A stretch of DNA of 64,000 nucleotides from assembly GCF_001297125.1 (NCBI RefSeq), contig NZ_LHPC01000017.1, forward strand, positions 344,476 through 408,475. Reading direction: 5' to 3'. Source of the DNA: Pseudomonas sp. RIT-PI-q. Lineage in GTDB: Bacteria; Pseudomonadota; Gammaproteobacteria; Pseudomonadales; Pseudomonadaceae. Every line of letters begins with the position of its first letter. The first letter of the stretch is position 1. The notes below the pieces were generated by a model. That model had not been told where the DNA came from, ran no database searches, and saw only the letters and a list, made by a program, of their open reading frames with translations. Shown here piece after piece: positions 41,305-50,857 of this stretch. The position numbers and the translations under genes are program-made.

Positions 41305-42389
41305 ACGCGCCGCTCAACCCTACCCTGCCGATCATTCATTTGCTCAGCAGTGGCGGCTTTTACGGGGCTGAGCGGATGTTGCTCGACCACTGCCTGGCGA
41401 CGCCGGGGCAGCATCAGGTGCTCTTTCTTGATGCGCCCTACGCGTTGCTCGCGCGGTTTCGCGAAGCCGGCGTGGACTGTCGCGGCTGCACGGGGCTGGG
41501 GGCGTTGCTGGCGCATTTGCGTCAGCGGCGGGCCGGGCGGCCACTGATCAATACGCATAACTTCAAAGGCCTGTTGTTTGGCTGGGTTGGCGCAACGCTG
41601 TTGCGCCTGCCACTAGTGATTACGCAACACGGCTTCACACCGCGCAGTCGCAAGCAGAAGTTTTACACCTGGCTGAGCCTGCAACTGTGCCGCACGGCAT
41701 CGGTGGATCGCGTGGTTTGCGTCGCCGAAAGCATCGCCGCACTGTGCCGCCAGGCCAGCGTCCGCGCGGAGAAGCTGCAAGTGATCCCCAATGGTCTGCC
41801 GGCCGCGACCGGTGCGTTGCCGCTTCGCGTGGATCGCCAGCGTTGGCTGGCCGGTTACGTCGGACGGCTGAGCAGTGAAAAGGGTCCCGACCTGTTTCTC
41901 GATGCGCTGATTCCGCTCTGCCAGCAACACCCGCAACTGGACGCCGTGATGCTCGGTGACGGCCCGGAGCGGGAAAGCCTGTTGGCACGAATCAGCGCCG
42001 CGGGTTTGCAGGAGCGCATCACGCTGCCGGGTTATCAGACCGACATGAGTGTGTGGTGGCGGCAACTTGATGCGCTGGTGATCAGCTCGCGCACCGAAGG
42101 CACGCCGATGATTCTGCTCGAAGCCATGCAGGCCGGCGTGCCGGTGGTGGCTTTCGGTGTCGGCGGGATTCCCGATGTGCTGGCGGATCGACACAACGGC
42201 CTGCTGGCGACACCCGCTGACAGCGCCGCCCTCGCCCGCCAGATCGGCACCTTGCTGACGGAGCCGGCATTGGCTCGCGAGCTGATCGACAACGCAAAAC
42301 GTACACAACAGGATCGCTATGACCTAAAGGCCTTGGCCGAACGCTGGTCGCAGCTTTATATCCGTACTGCACGGGAGGCACGCGCGTGA
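41301..42389 (+). CDS. Glycosyltransferase family 4
   Basis: A 362-residue GT-B enzyme. The N-terminal domain starts PIIHLLSSGGFYGAERML, a typical acceptor-side motif; the domain linker shows VIPNGLPA and YVGRLSSEKGPDLFLDAL; the nucleotide-sugar site has SSRTEGTPMILLEAMQAGVP, the EGxPxxxLEA motif with its two glutamates. It should add one sugar to the lipid-linked repeat with retention. The start is uncertain: TTG 41301 overlaps the upstream stop (TTGA), while an earlier TTG at 41289 is also in frame. No ATG is available near the N-terminus. Confidence 0.88.
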   Translation: MNAPLNPTLPIIHLLSSGGFYGAERMLLDHCLATPGQHQVLFLDAPYALLARFREAGVDCRGCTGLGALLAHLRQRRAGRPLINTHNFKGLLFGWVGATLLRLPLVITQHGFTPRSRKQKFYTWLSLQLCRTASVDRVVCVAESIAALCRQASVRAEKLQVIPNGLPAATGALPLRVDRQRWLAGYVGRLSSEKGPDLFLDALIPLCQQHPQLDAVMLGDGPERESLLARISAAGLQERITLPGYQTDMSVWWRQLDALVISSRTEGTPMILLEAMQAGVPVVAFGVGGIPDVLADRHNGLLATPADSAALARQIGTLLTEPALARELIDNAKRTQQDRYDLKALAERWSQLYIRTAREARA

Positions 42390-43753
42390 TCTTTCCGCTC
42401 TCGATCGTCAGTTTGCTCGGCCTGGTCTGCCTCGGTTTGCTGGCCAGCCCTTATCCGTATCTGGCGCCGGGGGCGGTGCTGGGCCTGGTGGGTGTCGCGC
42501 TGCTGTATCGCAAACCCACCTGGGGTTTGCTCGGCATCGCCGCGCTGGTGCCGTTTGAAGGGTTCTTCAAGGACAACGCGTTGTCCGGCACCAAGTTCCT
42601 CGGCGCATCCCTGGCGCTGATCCTGATGCTGCAACTGGCGATTCACCAGCTTCCATCCGAACGCCTGCGCAGCAACATCTGGCGCTACCTGATCTGGTTC
42701 ATGCTGTTGTACCTGTTGAGCGTGTTCAATACCGATGACATGGGCATGTCGATGGGGCATCTGCGGGAACTGAGCGTCGGCCTGATTCTGTTTGTGATCA
42801 CGCTGTTGATCGGCCGTGAGTTGAACCTGGACCTGTTCGCCAAACTGGTGACTGTCAGCGTCACGATGACCTGCGTATTGGCGATGTTCTCCAGCAAATA
42901 TCAGGACCAGGGGCGCGCCTCCGGCCTGCTGGAGGACCCGAACGCCTTTGCCATGCTGATCGCCTTCGCCGTGCCTCTGGCGCTTCTGCTGGTGATCCGC
43001 AGTCGTATAGTTCTGCACCGGTTGTTCTGGCTGGGTTGCTTCATTTTGCTGCTGGGCGGCATGACCAAGACTGAATCCCGTTCGGGGCTGGTGGTGTTGT
43101 TCCTCAGCCTGATGATTGGCGCCTGGCACTACCGCGTCGAGCTCAAACGCATCCGTCCGCGGCATCTGGGCTTTGCCATGCTCGGCATGGCGATCGTGAT
43201 TCCGCTGGCCATTTACTCGATGCCGCCCGGTTACATCGAACGCATCCAGTCCTTGAGTATCTTGAAGGCCGGTGCCAAGAGCCAGGACGAATCCCTCGGT
43301 CGTCGCGCTTCGTACATCGTGGTCGGCAGCCAGATGATCCGCGAGAACCCGCTGCTGGGCACTGGCCCCGGGACCTTTCCGCTGCACTACGCCACCACCG
43401 GTTACGCCAAGGCGTTTTCGGCCAACCGCAAGGTCGGCGACCTGTACCGCCGGGCGCACAACACCTATCTGGAAATTTTCAGCGAGCTGGGGATTCCCGC
43501 CGGCCTGCTGTTCGTCGGCATGCTCGCCCTCGGCTTGTACAACCTGGTGCGTGCCCGTCGCATCTGGATGCAACGAAACAACCGCGAGCAGGCTGATTTG
43601 CTGACGCACCTGAGCATGAGTTTTCTGTCGTTGACCCTGTTTTTGATGTTCCTCAGTGCACCCAACCAAAAGTACGTGTGGATCATGCTCGCCCTGACCA
43701 GCGTGCTGCGCCTGAAAGCTGAAGAAAGCCCACTCACGGAGGCCAAGGCATGA
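42386..43753 (+). CDS. O-antigen ligase/polymerase family membrane protein (Wzy-like)
   Basis: A 455-residue integral membrane protein with about eleven hydrophobic segments. The Wzy_C core is visible as LLGGMTKTESRSGLVVLFLS near residue 225, and a large periplasmic loop contains LGRRASYIVVGSQMIRENPL, LGTGPGTFPLHYATTG and AHNTYLEIFSELGIPAGLLF, the usual RxxY and H-containing ligase/polymerase segments. In this operon, with Wzx, Wzz and Wza, it is most likely the repeat-unit polymerase. GTG start, overlapping the GT4 stop by four bases. Confidence 0.88.
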   Translation: MIFPLSIVSLLGLVCLGLLASPYPYLAPGAVLGLVGVALLYRKPTWGLLGIAALVPFEGFFKDNALSGTKFLGASLALILMLQLAIHQLPSERLRSNIWRYLIWFMLLYLLSVFNTDDMGMSMGHLRELSVGLILFVITLLIGRELNLDLFAKLVTVSVTMTCVLAMFSSKYQDQGRASGLLEDPNAFAMLIAFAVPLALLLVIRSRIVLHRLFWLGCFILLLGGMTKTESRSGLVVLFLSLMIGAWHYRVELKRIRPRHLGFAMLGMAIVIPLAIYSMPPGYIERIQSLSILKAGAKSQDESLGRRASYIVVGSQMIRENPLLGTGPGTFPLHYATTGYAKAFSANRKVGDLYRRAHNTYLEIFSELGIPAGLLFVGMLALGLYNLVRARRIWMQRNNREQADLLTHLSMSFLSLTLFLMFLSAPNQKYVWIMLALTSVLRLKAEESPLTEAKA

Positions 43754-44718
43754 GCCGCATCAGTATCGTCATCCCGATGTACAACGAAGCCCGGCATATC
43801 ACACGGACCTTGCTCGCCGCACAACACGCCGCCGACGCGGCCGGCATCGAGTGCGAGTTAATCGTGGTCGACAACGGTTCCGACGATCTGGGTCCGCAGA
43901 TTGCCCGTCAGTTCGGTGCCCAGGTGCTGAGCATGCCCGGTTTGCTGATCGGCGCCCTGCGCAATCGCGGGGCCGCCGTTGCCACCGGCGACTGGCTGGC
44001 GTTCATCGATGCCGACATCGAGATGCCCGAGGACTGGCTCACGCTGTTGATAAAAATCCAGACCGCGGTGCAGGTCGACATTCTGGGGCTGGACCTGCAC
44101 ACCCCGGCCGAAGCTCCGTGGTATGCCAATGCCTGGCAACGCCGCATGCTGCGCCCCAGTGCCGAGACCGTGCAAACCGTGCGCTGGCTGCCCAGCGCCA
44201 ACCTGCTGATGCGCCGTCCCTGGTTCGATAAGGTCGGGGGCTTCGATGAAAAACTGCGCACCGGCGAGGACAAGGATTTCACCATGCGCCTTTGCCATGC
44301 GGGCGCACGCCTGTTGTCGGTCAACCAGAGCGTCGCCCTGCATTGGGGTTATGAGGGCAGTTGGCGCGAATGGATGGGCAAGGAATTCTGGCGTCAGGGC
44401 AGTCACCTGCAGTTACTGCGCAGCAACGGAATGAGCCTGCGTTTGCTGCGGTTCCCGATGCTGTCGATTGCCGCCTGGGTGCTGGACATCGCGGCGATTT
44501 TCGCCCTGTTCAACGGCCAGGTTTATCTGGCGCTGTTCCTGTTGTTTCTGACCAGCCTGCCCGCGCTCGCCCTGAGCCTGCGCCAGACCCTGAAACACCA
44601 CGACCCGGGCCTCACGCTGCAACTCTGGGGCCTGCATTGGGTACGCCTGCAACTGGCCGGTGCCGCGTTCATTCTCAGTCTTTGTCATTGGAATGCCAGG
44701 AGGCCCGCCCGTGGCTGA
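43750..44718 (+). CDS. Glycosyltransferase family 2
   Basis: A 322-residue GT-A enzyme. It begins ISIVIPMYNEARHITRTLLA with VDNGSDD near residue 38 and the metal-binding FIDADIEMPEDW (DxD-type DAD) near 80. RRPWFDKVGGFDEKLRTGEDKDF gives the acceptor-side ED motif. Two hydrophobic helices lie at the C-terminus (about 235-275), holding it to the membrane. It should transfer a sugar with inversion to the undecaprenyl-linked repeat. ATGA overlap with wzy upstream. Confidence 0.9.
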   Translation: MSRISIVIPMYNEARHITRTLLAAQHAADAAGIECELIVVDNGSDDLGPQIARQFGAQVLSMPGLLIGALRNRGAAVATGDWLAFIDADIEMPEDWLTLLIKIQTAVQVDILGLDLHTPAEAPWYANAWQRRMLRPSAETVQTVRWLPSANLLMRRPWFDKVGGFDEKLRTGEDKDFTMRLCHAGARLLSVNQSVALHWGYEGSWREWMGKEFWRQGSHLQLLRSNGMSLRLLRFPMLSIAAWVLDIAAIFALFNGQVYLALFLLFLTSLPALALSLRQTLKHHDPGLTLQLWGLHWVRLQLAGAAFILSLCHWNARRPARG

Positions 44719-45847
44719 ATTCATTTTCTGGGCATGCCTGTTGCTGCCGGTCTACGCCTACCTCGGTTATCCCCTGCTGCTGACGCTGTTGGCGCCGTTC
44801 TTCGCTGCGCGCCATCATGGGCCGGCAGAACCGATGGACGTGAGCATCGTCATTGCCGCGCACAACGAGGCACGGCATATCGAAGAAAAACTGCGCACCG
44901 TACTCGCCCAGGATTATCAGGCGCGCTCGCTGCAGATCATTCTCGCCAGCGACGGCTCGACGGACGACACCGTGGCCTGCGCGCAAAAAGTCATCGACTC
45001 GCGCATCACCGTGCTCGACCTGCCTCGGCAGGGCAAGGCTGCGACCCTGAACGCCGGCGTGGCGTTGAGCACCGGCGATATTCTGGTGTTCACCGATGCC
45101 GACAATCAATGGTCGACCGACACCCTCGGCCACTTGCTCGCACCGTTGGCAGATCCTGCGGTGGGCGCCTGCGCCGGGCACATGGTGATCCCGGTCACAG
45201 GCCGTGGCCTGAGCATCGGTGACAGCCTCTATCGGCACTACGAAGGCTGGCTGCGCAAAGTGGAGAACCGTACCGGCTGCATGGTCTCCGCCGACGGCGC
45301 CCTGCTCGCCTTGCGCCGCGAGTTGTTCCAGAACGTGCCGGCGGAGGTCAACGATGACTTCTTCATCAGCACCTGCGCGCCGGTGGCGTTCAAGCGAATT
45401 GTCTACGTGCCCCAGGCGCAGGTGATCGATCAAGGCGTCGATGAGGCCGACAAGCAGTTCCGTCGCCGTCAGCGCGTCACCGTTGGCGGTCTGCAAAGCC
45501 TGGCCCAGCGCAGCGAACTGCTCAACCCAATGAAGCATGGCTTGTATGCAATTGCGCTGATCAGCCACAAGTTGATCCGCCGTCTGGCGCCGATCCTGCT
45601 GCTGCCGTTGTTGCTGAGTAATTTCTGGTTGTGGCAAGCACACGGCTTCTATCGCCTGAGCCTGATCGCACAACTGCTCGGTTACGCAGTGGCGATCGTC
45701 GGCCTGCTGGATTCGCAACACCGTTTGCCCAAACCCTTTCGCCTCGCCGCGTTTCTTCTGGTGACCCTTGCCGGCATGAGTATCGGTCTGTGGCAGTTCC
45801 TGCGTGGTCAGCGGTATGCCCAGTGGAACCCCGAGCAAAATCGTTGA
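44711..45847 (+). CDS. Glycosyltransferase family 2, membrane-bound
   Basis: A 378-residue GT-A enzyme with one N-terminal helix (AEFIFWACLLLPVYAYLGYP) and three or so C-terminal helices. The core shows VSIVIAAHNEARHIEEKLRT, ASDGSTDDT, VFTDADNQWSTD (DAD) and EVNDDFFISTCA with a downstream FRRRQRVTVGG, reminiscent of the QxxRW region of processive synthases. Single-sugar transfer within a Wzx/Wzy system is still most likely. GTG 44711 is chosen because AGGAGG lies eight bases upstream; it overlaps the previous gene by eight bases. Confidence 0.88.
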   Translation: MAEFIFWACLLLPVYAYLGYPLLLTLLAPFFAARHHGPAEPMDVSIVIAAHNEARHIEEKLRTVLAQDYQARSLQIILASDGSTDDTVACAQKVIDSRITVLDLPRQGKAATLNAGVALSTGDILVFTDADNQWSTDTLGHLLAPLADPAVGACAGHMVIPVTGRGLSIGDSLYRHYEGWLRKVENRTGCMVSADGALLALRRELFQNVPAEVNDDFFISTCAPVAFKRIVYVPQAQVIDQGVDEADKQFRRRQRVTVGGLQSLAQRSELLNPMKHGLYAIALISHKLIRRLAPILLLPLLLSNFWLWQAHGFYRLSLIAQLLGYAVAIVGLLDSQHRLPKPFRLAAFLLVTLAGMSIGLWQFLRGQRYAQWNPEQNR

Positions 45848-45858
45848 GAGGACGTGCC

Positions 45859-46860
45859 ATGGCGATCAAACAATTATTAAAACGCACCAGTGGCTGGCTT
45901 TATCTCAACTCGCCGGTAGGGCGCAATCAACTGCAGGGTGCCGGCGTGATCCTGATGCTGCATCGGGTACTGGCCAACGACCGCGCCGCTGAACTGCCCC
46001 ACCGCAATGAACTGTGCGTCGGGCCGAAGGCTTTCGAGCACTTGCTGGTTTGGCTCAAACGGCATTTCGATTGCGTGCCGCTGATGGACATCCTGCAGCC
46101 CGGCGCGAAACGCTCGGAGCGGCCGAAAGTGGCGCTGACCTTCGACGATGGCTGGCGTGACAACGCCTTGAACGCCTTCGCGCTGCTGCAAAAACATCAG
46201 GTGCCGGCGAGTATTTTTCTTTCCACCGATTTCATCGGCAGCCGCCAGCGTTTCTGGTGGGAAAGCATCGGCGAAACCCTGTGGCACAGCCATGGCGAAC
46301 AAGCCCGGATGGATTTGATTGAATGCCTGCAACAGGTCGGCCGGCCGCTACCGGCGCTGCTCGATGATCCAGATGAGCAGCGTCGCAGCCTGGCGCTTTT
46401 GCATTTCCTGCAAACCCTGAAAACCCTGTCCCCGCAAGACCTCAATCGACTGACAGATGCGTGTCCGCAGGAATCGTTGCCGCAAGCGCTGGACTGGCAT
46501 CAGGTGCGCTCGCTGGAAGCGTCCGGCCTGGTGCGTTTCGGCCCACACGGGGCGAGTCACGCAATCCTCACCGGCCTCGACGATCAGCGCCTCGATGAAG
46601 AACTGAGCCGCAGCCGCGATGCATTGCTGAACGGCTGCAACCGCCCGTTGCCGGTCTACTGCTACCCCAATGGCGACAACGACGCGCGAGTTCGTCAGCA
46701 GGTGGCCGCACATAAATTCCCGTTCGCCCTGGGCACCGGCACGGGGATCTATCGTGGCACCGACAATCCATTGGCCTTGCCGCGTTTTGGCGTCAGTCAG
46801 CGCACCGCACGCAATCCGGAGTTGCTGTCCTGGCGCATCTACCGTGGGGCCCGTCCATGA
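45859..46860 (+). CDS. Polysaccharide deacetylase, CE4/NodB family
   Basis: A 333-residue protein. The CE4 metal-binding motif is VALTFDDGWRDN near residue 92 (both aspartates present) and the second motif is HGASH near 232; YCYPNGDND and a late FALGTGTGIY give the remaining blocks. No signal peptide is seen; the N-terminus MAIKQLLKRTSGWLYLNSPV suggests a membrane-associated or cytosolic form. It probably removes N-acetyl groups from an amino sugar of the repeat or from a lipid-linked precursor. GAGAGGAC precedes the ATG, and the stop overlaps wzx (ATGA). Confidence 0.88.
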   Translation: MAIKQLLKRTSGWLYLNSPVGRNQLQGAGVILMLHRVLANDRAAELPHRNELCVGPKAFEHLLVWLKRHFDCVPLMDILQPGAKRSERPKVALTFDDGWRDNALNAFALLQKHQVPASIFLSTDFIGSRQRFWWESIGETLWHSHGEQARMDLIECLQQVGRPLPALLDDPDEQRRSLALLHFLQTLKTLSPQDLNRLTDACPQESLPQALDWHQVRSLEASGLVRFGPHGASHAILTGLDDQRLDEELSRSRDALLNGCNRPLPVYCYPNGDNDARVRQQVAAHKFPFALGTGTGIYRGTDNPLALPRFGVSQRTARNPELLSWRIYRGARP

Positions 46861-48161
46861 GCCGCAGCCACTACCTCAAGCACTTGGCCCTGAGCATGGG
46901 CACCAAACTGGCGATGATCGCCCTGCGTTTGCTGCGCAACGTATTGCTGGCGCGGATTCTCGGGCCCAGCGAACGCGGTTTGTTTGCCCTGCTCAGCACC
47001 CTGCCCGACCTGATCAGCGCCGCCACCAGCGGCGGGCTGAATTCGGCGGTGGGTTTCCAGGCTGCCAAGCAACGGCCCATGGGGTTGCTGCTGAGTCAGG
47101 TGCTGGTGTTCGGTTGTCTGCTCGCCGGGTTGCTGACCTTGCTGGTGGTGGCATTGACGCGCGAATTCGGCAGCGCACTGGACATCACCACGCAACTGGG
47201 TTTGCTCGCCTGGCTGTTGCTGCTGGCGGTGCCGCTGACCGTGCTCAAAAGCGGGCTGCTGACGTTGCACAACGCGTCGGGCGGCGTGGTAGCGTTCAAT
47301 GCCTTGCGCCTGGTGGAATCCCTGGCGCCGCTGCTGCTGTTCCTCGCCTTGTTCTGGATGTGGAAAACCGCCGCCCTGGAAGCCGCGTTGATCAGCTGGC
47401 TGGCGGGCATCAGCCTGGTGGTGCTGGCCGGTTGGGTCTGGCTCAAACGCGATCAGCCGTTGACGCTGCAATGGGATCGCGCGAGCCAGAACGAACTGCT
47501 GCGCTACAGCGCTCGCAGCCATCCGGATTTGCTGTTCCAGCAAGTGATTCTGCGTTCCGATTACCTGTTCATCGGTGCCCTGCTCGGCAGTACCGCTCTC
47601 GGTCATTACGCCATGGCCAGCGCCGCCGCCGAGTTGCTGCTGATCGTCCCGGAAGCCGTGACCACGCCACTGATGAAACGCCTGCTGCAACAGGAAGAAG
47701 GCATCGACAAAGTGACGCCACTGGCCCTGCGCCTGACGGCCACGGTGATGCTCGGTGCCTGCCTGACCATGGCCCTGATCGGTGAATGGCTGATCGTTAC
47801 GCTGTTCGGCGTCGCCTATCAGCCGGCCTATCCGGCCTTGCTGGCCCTGCTGCCGGGTCTGCTCGGCCTGTGCTACGCGAGCATTCTGCGCCTGGACCTG
47901 CTGGGCAAGAACCGCCCCGGCACGATTTCGCTGTTGATGGGCATGAGTGCTTTGTTGAACCTGGCGCTGAACCTGGTGTTGATCCCCACTTACGGCATCG
48001 TCGGCGCGGCAGCGGCGTCTTCAATCGCCTACCTCGCGGTGACCGTCGCGCTGCTGGTGATGTACTGCCGGCTGAGCCACGTCCCGGTCTGGCAAACCCT
48101 GATCATCCTGCCCAGCGACGTGGCGCCGATGCTGCAAATGCTGCAACGGAAGTCGGCATGA
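46857..48161 (+). CDS. Polysaccharide flippase (Wzx/MATE-like)
   Basis: A 434-residue integral membrane protein with about twelve hydrophobic segments. It opens with KHLALSMGTKLAMIALRLLRNVLLARILGPSERGLFALL, the classic Wzx/MVF start, and includes the mid-protein FQQVILRSDYLFIGALLGS. It should flip the completed undecaprenyl-linked repeat to the periplasmic face for Wzy. Four-base overlaps on both sides (deacetylase and hydrolase genes) tie it firmly into the operon. Confidence 0.92.
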   Translation: MSRSHYLKHLALSMGTKLAMIALRLLRNVLLARILGPSERGLFALLSTLPDLISAATSGGLNSAVGFQAAKQRPMGLLLSQVLVFGCLLAGLLTLLVVALTREFGSALDITTQLGLLAWLLLLAVPLTVLKSGLLTLHNASGGVVAFNALRLVESLAPLLLFLALFWMWKTAALEAALISWLAGISLVVLAGWVWLKRDQPLTLQWDRASQNELLRYSARSHPDLLFQQVILRSDYLFIGALLGSTALGHYAMASAAAELLLIVPEAVTTPLMKRLLQQEEGIDKVTPLALRLTATVMLGACLTMALIGEWLIVTLFGVAYQPAYPALLALLPGLLGLCYASILRLDLLGKNRPGTISLLMGMSALLNLALNLVLIPTYGIVGAAAASSIAYLAVTVALLVMYCRLSHVPVWQTLIILPSDVAPMLQMLQRKSA

Positions 48162-50077
48162 AACGCCTGGCCCTGCTGTTGAGTCTTGGCCTCTCGCTGA
48201 GCGCCGCGGCTGCGCCCATGCGTTGGGCCGACATTCGCGACGGCAGCCTGTATCTGCAAGCGGACCGTCCTGACACGCTGACCATCCGCTGGGTGCCCGC
48301 ATGGCAGGCGGATGCCAACGAAGAGCGCCTGTACCTGCTCGACGGCCAGGGCAAACTGCAAGGCGAACGCTTGATCGCGGCCAGCGAATCCCGGGGCAGC
48401 CAAAGCTGGCCGCTGGCCCCGAGCGCCGCCAGCTATCGGCTGGAAATTCCCGGCTACAGCTTCCGCCGCTATACAGTTGAACACGATGAGCGCACGGTGG
48501 CGCTGTTCGCCCCGGCCAAGGTGCATTTCAGCGCCGAAACCCGTGACGGTGACGAGCTGTATTTCAAGGTCGCGGCGGGTGAACACGCGGTGCTGGCCGG
48601 CAAGTTCCACGGTGGCGTCGGCGCCCTGCAAGCGCAGCGGGTGGCTGACGGGAAACGGCTGTCGTTGGCTCTCAAACCCTACCCTGCGTATTGGCAGTTC
48701 GATCAGGTCGAACTGCCTGTCGCCGACGCCGACCAGGTCTGGCGCCTGCACCTGCAAGGCAGCGGCAAAGTGGCGTTCTGGCTCGACGGCACGGCCAACC
48801 TGTTTGCGCAGAACCCGCAGCAGCTCAAACCCCTGCGCGAGGACGACGGCCAGACGCGTTTGACCCTGCATCAAAAAGTGCTGGGGCCAACCCCGAACCT
48901 GGCCATCGCCCTGCCCTACACGAAGCCACCGGAATCGAGTTTTGCCGTGCTCGACGCGCCCAAGCCACAAGCCGGGACTTACTACAGTTTCGTCGACATC
49001 ACCGCGAAGAGACCGCACTACGAAGACGCGTTCCGCCAGCTGTACCAGGAACGTTTCGGTATCACTCAAGACATCACCCTGTTGGCCGGCAGCCAGCGTC
49101 AGGCTGACCTGCGCGCCGACACCATGAGCAACGCCGGCCTCGACGCCTGGCTCGCCACCACGCGCGCCCTGGGCGGCAAAGGTACGCATTACATCGGTTT
49201 TGCCGACGAGCCGAATCTCAACTACCCCGATTACGCCAACTACCAAAGCATCTTCAACAGCATGGCCCGCCAGGTCCGCAGCAATCCTGACAACGCCAAG
49301 GCCGGCGTGCGCATTGCCATGCCCGCCAGTTCGAGATTGATCAACGGCCCGTTCGCCGACAACGCCGCCGACAAGCGCGGCATCGACTGGGCCAGGCGCT
49401 TGCTGGCGGAGTCGGGTGACCAGATCGACGCACTGGCCTGGCACGAATGGATGATTCGCGACCTGCTGGCGACCCGGGTTTATCGCGACAGCGTGCGCCG
49501 CGCCGCCGATCTGGTGGGTCTCGACGACAAGGGGCGGCCACGCAAGGCCTTGTTGCTGGACCAGACCAACATGTCCAGCGGTTCCAGCCTGAGCCCTTAC
49601 GATCAGGAAACCCACTTCGCCTCGTTGTGGTGGGCCTCGGTGGTGATCAACTCGTCGCAGGACGGTTTGCTGGAGATGCTCGGTTGGTTCCAGGCCGCCG
49701 ACGAGCCCAACTACCCCAAAGGCATGTTGCGCGTGCTCGGCGACGATCACTTCGAACTCAAACCCGTGGGTCTGGCGCAGCAGTTCATCCAGGAGCATTG
49801 GCTGCAAAATGTGATGTTGCTGGAGAACGACGCTTTCGAGGTCGACGTCCTGGCCATGGCCGGCGACCTCAAACACGGTCTGCTGGGGGTCAACAAAGGC
49901 ACGCGCTTGCAACGTGTGGATCTGACCGGGGCCGAGTGTCCGTTGGCCAACGGGTCATTACGCTATTTCGGCGCCGATAACCGCAGCCGCGACGCACCGT
50001 TCAAGTGCCAAAACGGTCGCGTCAGCTTCGAACTGCCTGGGGAAACCCTGTTCGCCCTGAGCTGGAGCGCCTCATGA
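48158..50077 (+). CDS. Exported TIM-barrel glycoside hydrolase-like protein
   Basis: A 639-residue exported protein; the signal peptide is MKRLALLLSLGLSLSAAAA. Residues 25-270 are beta-rich (two small beta-sandwich-like parts). Residues 280-560 look like a glycosidase barrel: TYYSFVDITAKRPHYEDAFR, GKGTHYIGFADEPNLNYPDY with a candidate acid/base glutamate, IDALAWHEWMIRD, and SLWWASVVINSSQDGLLEML. Its place at the end of the operon parallels PslG-type or other matrix glycosidases that trim or release polymer. The exact family is not identified. Overlaps wzx by four bases. Confidence 0.7.
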   Translation: MKRLALLLSLGLSLSAAAAPMRWADIRDGSLYLQADRPDTLTIRWVPAWQADANEERLYLLDGQGKLQGERLIAASESRGSQSWPLAPSAASYRLEIPGYSFRRYTVEHDERTVALFAPAKVHFSAETRDGDELYFKVAAGEHAVLAGKFHGGVGALQAQRVADGKRLSLALKPYPAYWQFDQVELPVADADQVWRLHLQGSGKVAFWLDGTANLFAQNPQQLKPLREDDGQTRLTLHQKVLGPTPNLAIALPYTKPPESSFAVLDAPKPQAGTYYSFVDITAKRPHYEDAFRQLYQERFGITQDITLLAGSQRQADLRADTMSNAGLDAWLATTRALGGKGTHYIGFADEPNLNYPDYANYQSIFNSMARQVRSNPDNAKAGVRIAMPASSRLINGPFADNAADKRGIDWARRLLAESGDQIDALAWHEWMIRDLLATRVYRDSVRRAADLVGLDDKGRPRKALLLDQTNMSSGSSLSPYDQETHFASLWWASVVINSSQDGLLEMLGWFQAADEPNYPKGMLRVLGDDHFELKPVGLAQQFIQEHWLQNVMLLENDAFEVDVLAMAGDLKHGLLGVNKGTRLQRVDLTGAECPLANGSLRYFGADNRSRDAPFKCQNGRVSFELPGETLFALSWSAS

Positions 50078-50163
50078 CCTCGTATCAAATGCTTTGTCAC
50101 GCGGGCCTCTCGCCGCGCGTTGTACCACTCCACTTACGGTCCATGCCGTCAGGAGTCAATAAA

Positions 50164-50853
50164 ATGAGTATTTTGAAAAAGCTCAGCGAACACATCAGAC
50201 AAAAAGGCCTGCGCGCCACTGTCAAAAAAGCATGGAAGCATTACGTATTTTCCCACGAAGAACTGATGTGGATGGAGCGCGACCTGGTCAGCCCTATCCC
50301 GCCGCACAAACTCCGGCCCTACACGCCGCTGCGCCTGGAAACCATCACCCCGGACAACACCGTGGCGTTCACCCGTCATTTCGGCGATCGCGTGGAAACC
50401 ATGGCCGAACTGGCCCGCGAGGGTCATACGGGGCACATGTATCTGGACGATAAAGGCGATGCGGTGGCCTTCATCTGGGGCAGCGCGCGCGACTACCACG
50501 ATCGTCATTACTACGGCTGCTGGTTCCCGGTGAAAAAAGGCGAATTCTTTGAATTCGGCGGCGAGCAGATTCGCGCCTACTGGGGTTCGCTGCTGTCGGT
50601 CGACTTTCAACTGAACCTGTGGAAAGCCATGCAGGCTCAAGGCTGCAACAAAGTGGTCGACGTCTGCGAAACCCACAACATCCCGGCCCTGAAGTTGCAC
50701 ATTCGCATGGGGTACAAGGAGCAAGGGCGGATCATGAACGTCTACCATCTGTTTGGCCGCTGGCGCCTCTTCCGCGAAACCCGTTACAGCGAATCGCGTC
50801 TGGATGCCTTGCGCAAACCGGCCCGTGAACCTGCTACAGCACCGGTGACCTGA
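50164..50853 (+). CDS. GNAT-like acyltransferase, copy 1
   Basis: A 229-residue soluble protein. The C-terminal half resembles a GNAT core: EFFEFGGEQIRAYWGSLLSV, KAMQAQGCNKVVDVCETHN, then PALKLHIRMGYKEQGRI, where the N-x-PA-x-x-LH-x-x-MGY pattern is typical of GNAT beta5-alpha4. The N-terminus is helical and basic (MSILKKLSEHIRQKG), possibly membrane-associating. A near-identical paralogue lies at 52965-53657. AGGAG precedes the ATG; it begins 87 bases after the hydrolase. An acetyl- or acylation step on the polymer or its precursor is inferred from location only. Confidence 0.75.
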   Translation: MSILKKLSEHIRQKGLRATVKKAWKHYVFSHEELMWMERDLVSPIPPHKLRPYTPLRLETITPDNTVAFTRHFGDRVETMAELAREGHTGHMYLDDKGDAVAFIWGSARDYHDRHYYGCWFPVKKGEFFEFGGEQIRAYWGSLLSVDFQLNLWKAMQAQGCNKVVDVCETHNIPALKLHIRMGYKEQGRIMNVYHLFGRWRLFRETRYSESRLDALRKPAREPATAPVT

Positions 50854-50857
50854 CCCT

